Shown: piece by piece, positions 25,659-34,140 of the stretch
Position numbering within the stretch: position 1 is the first letter of the stretch
Layout: each line of letters begins with the position of its first letter
From: Bacteroidota bacterium
Lineage (GTDB): Bacteria > Bacteroidota > Ignavibacteria > UBA10030
Assembly (NCBI GenBank): GCA_025454835.1
Contig: JALONQ010000024.1
Span: 1-39,187, forward strand
Reading direction: 5' to 3'
Length of the DNA: 39,187 nt
Notes under the pieces: generated by a model
Seen by the model: only the letters and a program-made list of their open reading frames with translations
Told to the model about the DNA's origin: nothing
Database searches by the model: none
Program-made: the position numbers and the translations under genes

Positions 25659-27017
25659 ATGAACCGTCTTCTTCTTCTCACTGTCGTGGCCGCGCTTACC
25701 GTATCGAGCGTCGCCGCCCAAACATCCGCCCGCCGGGTCACGATCGACGACGCCGTCCGGATCGCGATGGAAAAGAACTCCGACCTTCAGGCCGCGCGCT
25801 TCGAAGTGGACCGCGCCGACGCCCGCGTGCAGGAGGCCATTGGCTACGCCCTTCCGTCGCTCGACCTGAGCGGTCGCTACACGCGCTCGTTGAAGCGGCC
25901 CGTCTTCTTCCTTCCCGACTTCGCCAACCCAGGCAGCGGCAAGATCATGCCGGTGCAGATCGGCTCGAACCACTCCGTCGACATGACGCTGAACGCCCGC
26001 CAGATCTTGTTCAACGGCACGGTCTTCGTGGGCATGGGGGCCGCGGGCATCTATGCCGATGTCGCGCGCGATCTCTACCGGGCGCGTCAACTCGAGACGG
26101 TGACGACCGTGAAGCGGGCTTTCTACCGAGCATTGCTCGCACGCGAAGCGCTCGACCTGACCCGCACGAGCCTGAAGAATGCCGAGGACAACCTGAAGAA
26201 TGTCGATCTGCTTCGGGCCCAAGGTGTGCTGTCGGAGTACGACCATCTGCGCGCCTCCGTCGCGGTCGAAAACCTTCGTCCCGCCGTCATCCAATCCGAG
26301 ACGAACTACACGCTCTCCGTCGACGGCGTCCGAAGCGCCATCGGGCTTGGCGCGCTTGAGCCGATCGATGTCGTTGGTCAGATGCAGATCGAGCCCGTGG
26401 ACGATTCGCTGATCGTGAGCGCACCGCAGCGTTTCCTCGAAACGAACCACACGTACGCCGCCCTGCAGAAACAGGTCGAGGTGAACGAGGCCTTCGTCAT
26501 GGCCGAGCGCGCCAACTACCTGCCGACGATCAGCGCGTTCGGCACGTATCAGTACCAGACGGCCAAGAACACGTTCAACATCTCGACGAGCGATTTCTTC
26601 ACCTCGTCGCAGGTGGGCCTGCAGTTCTCGCTCAGCCTCTTCCAGGGTCTGCAGACCAACGCCCGCGTCCAGCAGACGCAGGTCGATGTTCGCAAGAGCC
26701 AGGAACAGTTGACGAACGTCGAGCGGAACCTCCGCATCGGACTCACGTCGACCCTCGGCAATCTGAAGGCGGCCCGACAGCGCATCGATGCGCAACAGCG
26801 GACGGTCGAGCAGGCCGAGCGCGGCTACAAGATCGTGACGACCTGTTTTCTCAGCGGAGCGGCCACGCAACTTGAAGTGAACGATGCCGAGCTGGCGCTG
26901 ACCCAGGCCAAGGTGAACCGTATCCAGGCCCAGTATGACTACCTCGTCGCTGCGGCAGAGCTGGACCAGTACCTTGGCCGGCTGCCGGCCTCCGTTTCCA
27001 CCGAAGACCTTGACTGA
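25659..27017 (+). CDS. TolC-family outer-membrane efflux channel
   Basis: The 452-residue protein has a signal peptide (MNRLLLLTVVAALTVSSVAAQ) and two repeats of long heptad-rich helices typical of outer-membrane efflux proteins. DDAVRIAMEKNSDLQAARFEV opens the first repeat, and AATQLEVNDAELALTQAKV is the conserved motif near the C-terminus. It should form a trimeric outer-membrane and periplasmic tunnel for the RND pump encoded downstream. The ATG at 25659 lies 31 bases after tetR; a longer frame lacks the signal at its N-terminus. One cysteine before the last motif (TTCFLSG) is unusual in this family. Confidence 0.92.
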   Translation: MNRLLLLTVVAALTVSSVAAQTSARRVTIDDAVRIAMEKNSDLQAARFEVDRADARVQEAIGYALPSLDLSGRYTRSLKRPVFFLPDFANPGSGKIMPVQIGSNHSVDMTLNARQILFNGTVFVGMGAAGIYADVARDLYRARQLETVTTVKRAFYRALLAREALDLTRTSLKNAEDNLKNVDLLRAQGVLSEYDHLRASVAVENLRPAVIQSETNYTLSVDGVRSAIGLGALEPIDVVGQMQIEPVDDSLIVSAPQRFLETNHTYAALQKQVEVNEAFVMAERANYLPTISAFGTYQYQTAKNTFNISTSDFFTSSQVGLQFSLSLFQGLQTNARVQQTQVDVRKSQEQLTNVERNLRIGLTSTLGNLKAARQRIDAQQRTVEQAERGYKIVTTCFLSGAATQLEVNDAELALTQAKVNRIQAQYDYLVAAAELDQYLGRLPASVSTEDLD

Positions 27018-27039
27018 TCGAATCGAAAGGACCCGACCC

Positions 27040-28092
27040 ATGCTGTGGAACCGAACTGTATCTATCTGGTTGTCCGCCGTCTCCGGCGTCGCCATCATCG
27101 CACTTGCCGGCTGCGGCGGCGAGTCGAAAGGCGCCACGGCTGAAGCGGCACCCCGGATCACCGTGCGCATTGAGACCGTGTCGCCCACGCCCCTCAACGA
27201 CGCCATCACCGTGGTCGGAATCGTCAAGGCGGCCGAAGACGTCATGCTCAGCCCCGAAGAAGGCGGCGTCGTCAAGGAGTGGAAGGTCAAGAAGGGGCAG
27301 CGGGTCGAGAAGGGACAAGTGATCGTTGTCCTGAAGGACGAGGTCATCAAGGCGTCGTACGATGCCGCCGTCGCCCAGTACGAGATGGCCGATATGAACT
27401 ACACCAAGCAGCAGCGGGTGTATGAGGAGCAGGGGATCAGCGACCTCCAATACCAGAACCTTCGGCTCGGCCGCGACGCCGCGAAGGCTAACGCCGACCT
27501 GATGAAGGCCCGCTGGGAACGGACGCAGATCAAGAGCTCCGTCGACGGCGTTCTTGACGATCAGTACTTCGACGAAGGCGAGTTCTCGCCGCCGGGCGTG
27601 CCGATCGCGCACCTGGTGAATCTCAGCACGCTCAAGATCTCGGCCGAGGTCCCCGAGCGATATGCCGCGGCCATCGCCCCCGGAGCGGCGATGCTGGTGA
27701 TCTTCGACGCGTTCCCCAACGACACGCTCCGCACGCGCCTGATGTTCGTCGGCTCGACGGTCAACGCCAATAACCGGGCCCTCACGGTCGAAGCGATCCT
27801 GCCCAATCATCGTGGACGCCTCAAGCCGGAGATGATCGGCAAAGTGCTCGTGCTCCGTTCTTCGAAGGAAAGCGCCCTGCTCGTCCCCGAGATCGCCGTA
27901 CAATTGGTCGACCGGAATCGGTACGTCGTCTTCGTCGAGGTCGGCGGCAAGGCTGTGCAGCGCGTTGTGACGCTGGGCGCGCGCGAAGGGAGCCGCGTCG
28001 AAGTGCTCGGCGGCCTCCGGAGCGGCGACCGGCTCATCGTGACTGACCTCCAGAAGCTCACCGATGGCACCTCCGTGAGCGTGGCCGGCTAA
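27040..28092 (+). CDS. RND periplasmic adaptor lipoprotein
   Basis: The 350-residue membrane-fusion protein has a lipobox (IALAGC) after the signal helix, so it is anchored by lipid. A biotinyl-lipoyl-like half (EEGGVVKEWKVKKGQRVEKGQVI) is followed by a short alpha hairpin, the second lipoyl half (IKSSVDGVLDDQYFDEGEFSPPG), a beta-barrel domain and a membrane-proximal domain. It bridges the RND pump to the TolC channel. The ATG at 27040 is preceded by GAAAGGA. A 114-base gap carrying an inverted repeat separates it from the pump gene. Confidence 0.93.
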   Translation: MLWNRTVSIWLSAVSGVAIIALAGCGGESKGATAEAAPRITVRIETVSPTPLNDAITVVGIVKAAEDVMLSPEEGGVVKEWKVKKGQRVEKGQVIVVLKDEVIKASYDAAVAQYEMADMNYTKQQRVYEEQGISDLQYQNLRLGRDAAKANADLMKARWERTQIKSSVDGVLDDQYFDEGEFSPPGVPIAHLVNLSTLKISAEVPERYAAAIAPGAAMLVIFDAFPNDTLRTRLMFVGSTVNANNRALTVEAILPNHRGRLKPEMIGKVLVLRSSKESALLVPEIAVQLVDRNRYVVFVEVGGKAVQRVVTLGAREGSRVEVLGGLRSGDRLIVTDLQKLTDGTSVSVAG

Positions 28093-28095
28093 ATC

Positions 28096-28167
28096 GTTCA
28101 CCGCAGAGACGCTGAGACGCTAAAAGACGATGAACGTTTTCTTTGCGTCTTGGCGACTTGGCGGTAA
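28096..28167. repeat. Inverted repeat (CGCNNAGA octamer family) between adaptor and pump genes
   Basis: The left arm runs CGCAGAGA, CGCTGAGA, CGCTAAAA in strict 8-base phase from 28102. The right arm is TTTGCGTCTTGGCGACTTGG followed by CGGT. TTCACCGC and GCGGTAA close the ends. Confidence 0.65.
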
Positions 28168-28206
28168 TCCTCTTCAGAAAAATCCGTTGCCCTAACGAGA
28201 ACCGAT

Positions 28207-31200
28207 ATGCGACCCTGGAATCTGGCCATCGACAATTCGGTGGCCGTCTACATCATGCTGCTCCTCATCGTCATCGTGGGATTCATCTCTTACACCTCGA
28301 TGCCGCGAGAAGCTGCCCCCGATATCTCCATCCCCATCATCATCGTCAACGTCCCCTACCCCGGCGTGTCGCCGGCCGACATCGAGGGGCTCGTCGTGCA
28401 GCAGCTCGAGCGCGACCTGCAATCGCTGGCCGACGTCAAGCAGATCACGTCGGTATCGAAAGAGGGGATGGGAACAGTCCGCGTCGAGTTCAACACGGGC
28501 GTCGACATTGACGAAGCACTCCGACGCGTGCGCGACAAGGTGAGCTCGGCCAAGCCGAGCTTGCCGAACGACATCCTCGAGCCGATCGTGTCGGAGATCA
28601 ACATCAGCGAGTTCCCGATCATGTACGTCAACGTCGGCGGCGACGTCGGGCTGGCGCGTCTCAAGAAGATCGCCGAGGACCTGCAGGACCAGGTCGAGGC
28701 GATCCCGGGCGTCCTTCGCGCCGACCTGAACGGCGGCCTTCAACCCGAGATCCAGGTCAACTGCGACGTCTACCGACTCAAAGCCTACCAGATCGGTTTC
28801 GAAGATGTCGTCAATGCCATCCGGGGCGAGAACCTCTCCATCCCCGGTGGTTCGATCGACGACGGCAGCCAATCCTTCAGCGTGCGCGTGCCGGGCGAGT
28901 TCAAGGAGGTCCGTCCGATCGAGGACATCGTCATCAAGATCCAGAATAGCAAGCCGATCTACGTGCGCGACGTCGCCCAGATCGAATTCTCGTTCGAAGA
29001 TACGCGCACGATGGCACGCCTGAACGGCGTGGATGTCGTGTCACTCCAGGTGCGGAAACGGGCCGGCGAGAACCTCATACGGATCGCGGATGAGGTGCAC
29101 AAGATCGTCAAGGCGGAGCAGGTGACGATCCCGGCCGGCATCCAGCTGAGCGTGTCGAACGATCAATCGAAGAACATCAAGCGGTCCGTGGAAGAACTCG
29201 AGAACAGCATTTTCACGGGCATGTTCCTCGTCGTCGTGGCGCTCTTCATGTTCTTCGGACTCAAGAACTCGCTACTCATCTCGACGGCCATCCCGATCTC
29301 GATGCTCATCGGGTTCATGGTTCAGTCCGCGCTCGGCATTACGCTTAACTTCGTCGTCCTGTTCGCGCTCGTCCTGGTGCTCGGCATCGTGGTCGACGAC
29401 GCTATCGTCGTCATCGAGAACATCTACCGCCACCAGCAGATCTACCACAAGTCGCCGGTCCAGGCGGCCCGCGACGGCGTGGCCGAGGTGGCCGTTCCCG
29501 TGCTCACCTCGACCTTGAGCACGCTGTCCCCCTTCATCCCCCTTCTCTTCTGGCCGGGCGTGGTCGGCGACTTCATGTGGTACCTCCCGATGACGTTGAT
29601 CACCACGCTCGGCGCGTCGCTCTTCGTGGCGATGGTCATCAGTCCGGTACAGGGGGCGAAGTGGATCGACTACAAGAAGGAGATCGCCAAGGCCAAGTTG
29701 GCGCTCGAACATCCGACCTGGTGGCGCAAGCACAACCCCATTACGAAGGTCTACCACTTTACGGACGAGAAGATGTTCCCGTGGATGCAGGAGATCTACG
29801 CGACCACACTTCGCTGGGCGCTCGGACATAAGTGGAAGACGATCGGCGGCGCATTCGGTCTGCTCGTGGTCGCCTTCGTCCTGACCGCACTCTTCGGTAC
29901 CGGAATCGAGTTCTTCCCGACGACCGACCCGCAGATGGTGAACGTACGCATCGAAGCCCCTCCAGGCACGGCGCTTGAAGTGACCGACGCCTTGACGCTT
30001 GAGGTGGAGCGCCGCCTCAACGGCGTGTCGGGCCGCCAGGATGTGGAATTCCTGACTTCGAGCGTCGGTTCCTCCGACGATATGTTCGACTTCGGGGGTC
30101 AGGGGACGTCGAACAAAGCTGGACTTGGCGTCAACTTTCACGAGAAGGCCGTGCGCATGCAGAGCTCGACGACCACGGTCGAGGAGATCCGGAAGGCCGT
30201 CCAGGTGATGCCGGGGGCCGACATCCGCGTGGTCAAGCAAGAGATGGGGCCGCCGGTCGGAGCGGCCGTCAGCATTGAGATCGCCGGCGACGACTACGCG
30301 CAGCTGGCCGAGATCAGCCGCGACGTGCGTGGCACGATCCGCGATATCCCGGGCCTTGTCGACCTGAAGGACGACTACAACCCGGCAAAGCCCGAGATCG
30401 CCGTCGTCGTCGACCGGGAGAAGGCGGGACTGTTGTGGACGTCCACAAGCCAGATCGCCGGCACCATCCGCTCGGCCATCACGGGTACGGAAGCGTCGAA
30501 GTACCGCGTCGGCGAGGACGAGTACAAGATCCGCGTGCGTCTGCGCGAAGACCAGCGCTCGTCCGTCAACGATCTGTCGAACATCAACGTCAGCTTCATG
30601 AACCGGCGCGGGCAGATGCTTTCGATCCCCGTCGTGGCCGTGGCTGATATTCAGCGCTCCGCCAGTGTGAGCGAGATCCGCCGGAAGGACCTGAAGCGGG
30701 TCATCACGGTGTCGGGCAACGTGGAAGGACGCGTGGCGTCCGAGGTCCTTGACGACGTGAAGGCACGGCTGGAATCAAAGAGCCTGCCGGCCGGTTACTC
30801 CGTTCGATTCACGGGAAAGGACGAAGAGCAGAACAAGGCGATGGTCTTCCTCGGACGCGCGTTCCTGTTCACGATCCTGCTTGTATTCCTGACGCTCGTG
30901 ATGGAGTTCAATTCTATCAAAGTGCCCATCGTCATCATGCTCACGGTGCCGCTGGCCTTGGTCGGCGTATTATTTGGACTGCTCGTCACGCGCATGCCGT
31001 TCTCGGTGATCATGACGGGGGTCGGCGTCATCGCCCTCGTGGGCATCGTGGTCAAGAACGCCATCGTGTTGCTGGACTTCGTCAAACAGAAGCGTGATGA
31101 AGGGGGGATGACCCTCGACGAAGCTCTGGTCGAAGCGGGCAAGACGCGCTTGCGTCCTGTCATGCTCACGGCGGCAACGACGGTCTTGGGTGTCGTTCCT

Positions 31201-31428
31201 CTGGCGACGGGCTTCGACTTCAACTGGCGTGAGCTGCACTTCGTCATCGGCGCGGAGAGCGCCGGTTTCTGGGGACCGCTCGGCGTGGCGATCATCTCTG
31301 GTCTGACGTTGTCAAGCTTCCTGACGCTCGTCGTGGTGCCCGTGGTGTATTCGAAGGTGGAAGAGACGGCGGACGCATTGCATCGATGGGTGAGCAGGAT
31401 CCGAGGGAAGGACGTGGCGGGGGCATAA
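28207..31428 (+). CDS. RND multidrug/efflux transporter permease
   Basis: The 1073-residue inner-membrane proton antiporter is full length for the AcrB/HAE family. The first helix (about 11-30) is followed by the porter domain (PGVSPADIEGLVVQQLE). The TM4 proton-relay pair is seen in VLGIVVDDAIVVIENIYRH, and TM10-12 near the C-terminus include GIVVKNAIVLLDF. It forms a trimer that takes substrates from the periplasm or membrane. With the TetR, TolC and adaptor genes it makes a complete tripartite pump. Substrate class cannot be read; metal-type signature residues are not evident. Confidence 0.95.
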   Translation: MRPWNLAIDNSVAVYIMLLLIVIVGFISYTSMPREAAPDISIPIIIVNVPYPGVSPADIEGLVVQQLERDLQSLADVKQITSVSKEGMGTVRVEFNTGVDIDEALRRVRDKVSSAKPSLPNDILEPIVSEINISEFPIMYVNVGGDVGLARLKKIAEDLQDQVEAIPGVLRADLNGGLQPEIQVNCDVYRLKAYQIGFEDVVNAIRGENLSIPGGSIDDGSQSFSVRVPGEFKEVRPIEDIVIKIQNSKPIYVRDVAQIEFSFEDTRTMARLNGVDVVSLQVRKRAGENLIRIADEVHKIVKAEQVTIPAGIQLSVSNDQSKNIKRSVEELENSIFTGMFLVVVALFMFFGLKNSLLISTAIPISMLIGFMVQSALGITLNFVVLFALVLVLGIVVDDAIVVIENIYRHQQIYHKSPVQAARDGVAEVAVPVLTSTLSTLSPFIPLLFWPGVVGDFMWYLPMTLITTLGASLFVAMVISPVQGAKWIDYKKEIAKAKLALEHPTWWRKHNPITKVYHFTDEKMFPWMQEIYATTLRWALGHKWKTIGGAFGLLVVAFVLTALFGTGIEFFPTTDPQMVNVRIEAPPGTALEVTDALTLEVERRLNGVSGRQDVEFLTSSVGSSDDMFDFGGQGTSNKAGLGVNFHEKAVRMQSSTTTVEEIRKAVQVMPGADIRVVKQEMGPPVGAAVSIEIAGDDYAQLAEISRDVRGTIRDIPGLVDLKDDYNPAKPEIAVVVDREKAGLLWTSTSQIAGTIRSAITGTEASKYRVGEDEYKIRVRLREDQRSSVNDLSNINVSFMNRRGQMLSIPVVAVADIQRSASVSEIRRKDLKRVITVSGNVEGRVASEVLDDVKARLESKSLPAGYSVRFTGKDEEQNKAMVFLGRAFLFTILLVFLTLVMEFNSIKVPIVIMLTVPLALVGVLFGLLVTRMPFSVIMTGVGVIALVGIVVKNAIVLLDFVKQKRDEGGMTLDEALVEAGKTRLRPVMLTAATTVLGVVPLATGFDFNWRELHFVIGAESAGFWGPLGVAIISGLTLSSFLTLVVVPVVYSKVEETADALHRWVSRIRGKDVAGA

Positions 31429-31481
31429 GCGCGGGGCCGAAGCGCACAAACACGCGCTGAGGGAGTTCTCTACGACGTGCC

Positions 31482-31518
31482 AAAGGCGCGGGAGGTCATG
31501 CGACCAACCGCGCCTTTT
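31482..31518. terminator. Hairpin between convergent genes (copy 2 of shared hairpin)
   Basis: The arms AAAGGCGCGG (31482-31491) and CCGCGCCTTT (31508-31517) are joined by an inner GGTC-ATGC-GACC stem and an AA bulge; a fourth T follows. It ends the RND gene and may also serve the opposing HAD gene. A smaller hairpin (AGCGC/GCGCT, 31441-31458) precedes it. Confidence 0.7.
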
Positions 31519-31565
31519 CGATTTCATGCTTCTCGATGCGAGCTTGTTTCGTATCTCGCGCTTCC

Positions 31566-32168
31566 TCAGACCTCGAACCCCGCGGACCGCAGATCCTCGG
31601 TCAGTTCCTTGATCCCCCTGAAGACGATCCCCTGCACACCAGCCCGCCGCGCCCCTTCAATGTTTTCCGGCAGATCGTCAATGAACAGCATGGAGGACGA
31701 TTCGAGTCTCTCTCCTCGCACGACGCCTTCGTAGAAGGCTGGGTCGGGTTTGAGGGCTTTGAGCTCGTAGGACAGATAGAATCGGCGCAAATGGCGCAGC
31801 GACGGCGCGGTCCGCAGGCAATGGTCGAAATGGAGCGGGTTCGTGTTGCTGACCAACGCTGTGGAAGCCTGCTCGGCGACCTTTCGCACCAGTTCTTCCA
31901 TTCCCTCAACCGGCTCCGGCAGAACTCCGAGGAACGCTCGCTCGATATCGGCCGCCTTGCGGCTACCGACGATCTTCAACGCTTCGTGACGGAACTCGTC
32001 CGTCGTCATCCTCCCCCCTTCATACACCTTCCCCATCTCCCGCAGATCGTGGCCGATGCGCTGACGCCGCTCCGCATCGGGTTCATGCAGGGTGTCCCAA
32101 AATCGCTCCAGCCGCAGATAGACCAGTACGTTCCCAAGGTCGAACAACACGACTCGCGGAAGGCTCAT
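31566..32168 (-). CDS. HAD-superfamily hydrolase
   Basis: The 200-residue phosphatase-like protein has HAD motif I DLGNV (Asp10), motif II in LVSNTN, the motif III lysine in LKPDPAFYEG and motif IV in FIDDLPENIEGA. DLGNV, with Gly in place of the second Asp, is common in the YihX-type sugar-phosphatase and haloacid-dehalogenase subgroup, so the protein is probably active. A helical cap lies between motifs I and II. Its ATG overlaps the metallophosphoesterase stop as ATGA, so the two are coupled. Substrate unknown. Confidence 0.85.
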   Translation of the reverse strand: MSLPRVVLFDLGNVLVYLRLERFWDTLHEPDAERRQRIGHDLREMGKVYEGGRMTTDEFRHEALKIVGSRKAADIERAFLGVLPEPVEGMEELVRKVAEQASTALVSNTNPLHFDHCLRTAPSLRHLRRFYLSYELKALKPDPAFYEGVVRGERLESSSMLFIDDLPENIEGARRAGVQGIVFRGIKELTEDLRSAGFEV

Positions 32169-32836
32169 GGACGCATCTCCACCGAGATCGACCCGCCGAC
32201 CGTAGCGATGGCGTGGTTGCCAAGATGGCCCGGTCCGCAGTTGACAACGACGCTTCGGCCGATCATCTCCATGCCCCGTGCTTCATGGATGTGACCGCAC
32301 ACGACCAGGTCTGGCTGACGCCGATCGATGAACGCCCGCACCGAGGTGCTGCCCACGTGCCGTTTGCCGCCACCGCTTCCGATGAGGTCGAGCGTGGTGT
32401 TGGCCGGAGGGGCGTGCGGCACAAAGATGCGCCATCGGGCCTGCGTGGCGTTGGACCATCCCCGTTCGGCCCGCGCCATGATGTCGTCTTCGCCGATCTC
32501 GTACGGCGTGTGCATCGGCGTCGGCGGAGAGCCCGAGACGCCGAAGATGGCGATGTCGTCCCACCACACGGTGCGGCCATCGACGAAATGCGCTTCTTCG
32601 GAGAAGACGGTCTCAAGCAGACGTGGATCCATATTGCCCGCTACGACAGCCACGCGGACCCGGGAGACGAACGAACGTAACGCCGTGCGCGCCTCTTCGG
32701 CCGTTCCGCGCGTCGTCAGATCGCCGGCGATGATGAGCCCATCGATGCCGGGATTGGAAGCGATCATCCGTTCAACGGCAGCGTAGTCGCCGTGGATATC
32801 CGCACAGAGCAGAAGGCGTCGTGGAGTGCGTTGCAT
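32165..32836 (-). CDS. Metallophosphoesterase
   Basis: The 223-residue calcineurin-like phosphoesterase has the metal-binding set in order: ADIHGDY (Asp13, His15), AGDLTTRG, AGNMDP, a histidine in VPHAPPAN, and CGHIHEARG. Such enzymes cleave phosphomonoesters or phosphodiesters in the cytoplasm. The ATG at 32836 starts just before motif I; the longer frame to 32992 covers a repeat and is unlikely to be coding. It is followed immediately by the HAD gene. Substrate cannot be predicted. Confidence 0.88.
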   Translation of the reverse strand: MQRTPRRLLLCADIHGDYAAVERMIASNPGIDGLIIAGDLTTRGTAEEARTALRSFVSRVRVAVVAGNMDPRLLETVFSEEAHFVDGRTVWWDDIAIFGVSGSPPTPMHTPYEIGEDDIMARAERGWSNATQARWRIFVPHAPPANTTLDLIGSGGGKRHVGSTSVRAFIDRRQPDLVVCGHIHEARGMEMIGRSVVVNCGPGHLGNHAIATVGGSISVEMRP

Positions 32837-32869
32837 CTCGGTGGAGGGATGGGTAGGTTCGAGTAGGGA

Positions 32870-32948
32870 AGCATTGCACCGCTGAGGCGCAAAGACGCTG
32901 AGCGGAATGCAAATGTTGTGGCGTCTCTGCGTCTTTGCGGTACATGCT
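32870..32948. repeat. Inverted repeat (CGCNNAGA octamer family) before the phosphoesterase gene
   Basis: The left arm reads CGCTGAGG, CGCAAAGA, CGCTGAGC in 8-base phase from 32880. The right arm is GCGTCTCTGCGTCTTTGCGG, whose complement is the same octamer. Short flanks AGCATTGCACCGC and GCGGTACATGCT are themselves inverted, suggesting a discrete unit. Confidence 0.7.
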
Positions 32949-32985
32949 TCTGACCTAGGCAGATCTTCGCCAACCTGAACGACTC

Positions 32986-33426
32986 GTGACACAACATACG
33001 CACAACCTTGCTGACCCGGAAGGGGCGCCGTTGGTGCTCTACGACGGCGTGTGCGCGCTCTGCAACTGGGCGGTCCGGTTCATTCTGGACCGGGACCCGG
33101 TCGGCGTCTTTCGATTCGCGCGGCTGCAGTCGGATATCGGCCGTCAGTGGCAGGAGCGGTTTGGACTTCCCGTTGACGCGCTCGACACCGTCATTCTCGT
33201 GCAAGATCGGCGGGCGTTCGTGCGCAGTGAAGCGGCATTTCGGATCCTACGGCAGCTTCGAACCGGTTGGAAAGCTGTACTCATTTTCCAAATTCTCCCT
33301 TCATTTATCAGCGACCTCTTGTATCGCCTTGTGGCTCGATGGCGCTACCGTGTCTTTGGCCGCTACGACTCCTGTCCGCTTCCCCCCTCCGAGGCACGAC
33401 ACCGCTTTCTTGACCTCCACGGCTGA
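32986..33426 (+). CDS. DCC-family thiol-disulfide oxidoreductase-like protein
   Basis: The 146-residue protein carries the family's DGVCALC motif (Asp20, Cys23, Cys26), a CxxC pair at the start of a thioredoxin-like domain (YuxK/DUF393 type). Basic residues and the WRYRVFGRYDSCPLP segment in the C-terminal half also fit. Its redox partner is unknown. It starts with GTG at 32986. It stands alone, divergent from the phosphoesterase gene. Confidence 0.88.
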   Translation: MTQHTHNLADPEGAPLVLYDGVCALCNWAVRFILDRDPVGVFRFARLQSDIGRQWQERFGLPVDALDTVILVQDRRAFVRSEAAFRILRQLRTGWKAVLIFQILPSFISDLLYRLVARWRYRVFGRYDSCPLPPSEARHRFLDLHG

Positions 33427-33448
33427 AGTGTCTCTGCTCTCACCTTCG

Positions 33449-33469
33449 CGAAATGACGAATCGCGAATG
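33449..33469. repeat. Three degenerate heptamers after the DCC gene
   Basis: CGAAATG, ACGAATC and GCGAATG are consecutive 7-base units in the gap after the DCC-family gene. Confidence 0.4.
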
Positions 33470-33594
33470 GACGGTTACAGGTACCTTCTTTTCTCGGCAT
33501 CCTCACCAATGAAGAATTCTCGATCTCAGTGTCGACAAGAGGGTCTTCTTGGTAACCGTTCTCACCTGCCAAGCGTGGTAGCGAATACAGACCG

Positions 33595-33900
33595 CTAGGG
33601 GTCAACAACACGTCTCAGCGCATCCTCTGGGTGGAGAATGTCAATCAACACATCAAACTTGACATCGGAACACCAGCTTTCTAGTTTGCACACAGAGGCA
33701 TCGTGGGTTTTCGCCGACTGGGTGCAGTAGCAGCAAGTTTTGTCTGTTCTGTTTAGATCTCCCGCTGGTATTGGTGCGGCACATAGATTGCGATCACTCG
33801 ATTTGTCGCTTAGAGATTGCATTGCCTTGGATATTGTGTTCAACTTGTCGCTGAAGCGCTGTTGTTCTCGTCGCGGCCACAATGGGTGTGGTGCAGACAT
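33595..33900 (-). CDS. Doubtful small protein in lower-GC island
   Basis: A 101-residue frame begins at ATG 33900. It is hydrophilic, with a cysteine cluster (TCCYC, then SVC, WCSD) in the second half and an acidic C-terminus (DILHPEDALRRVVDP). I recognise no family. Its composition looks protein-like, but codons are more AT-rich than the neighbours, there is no ribosome site and nothing around it suggests a job. It may be a recently acquired gene, a remnant, or chance. Confidence 0.3.
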   Translation of the reverse strand: MSAPHPLWPRREQQRFSDKLNTISKAMQSLSDKSSDRNLCAAPIPAGDLNRTDKTCCYCTQSAKTHDASVCKLESWCSDVKFDVLIDILHPEDALRRVVDP

Positions 33901-34140
33901 TAGCGGCTGCGGAACCGTATCAGTGCATGTGCGCATGCTTCGGGGAATGTGTTGGCCCGGCTACCCAATACCTGATATCGAGTGCTTCTGTGGAGATATC
34001 AGGACGTCGTGTCCGGCCTATTGTTTGTTTGGGTGTTCTTAACTTACATGAGCGCCGACTTCTCTGCTCCTGTGTTCAGCTGTTCTGAGCCGATCGTACA
34101 GCTCAAAGGCAGTGCAATCGGCCCAAGACTGCCATGCCGA
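33901..34140. other. Lower-GC gap before the TonB receptor
   Basis: The receptor frame stays open here back to 33982, but the N-terminal extension looks unlike protein. Possible starts are GTG 33982, ATG 34048 and GTG 34141. No clear promoter or ribosome site is visible. Confidence 0.3.

Noticed and set aside
25647-27350. 567-codon open frame on the minus strand
   Set aside because: It is antisense to the TolC-like and adaptor genes, with low-complexity Arg/His/Leu content and no motif.
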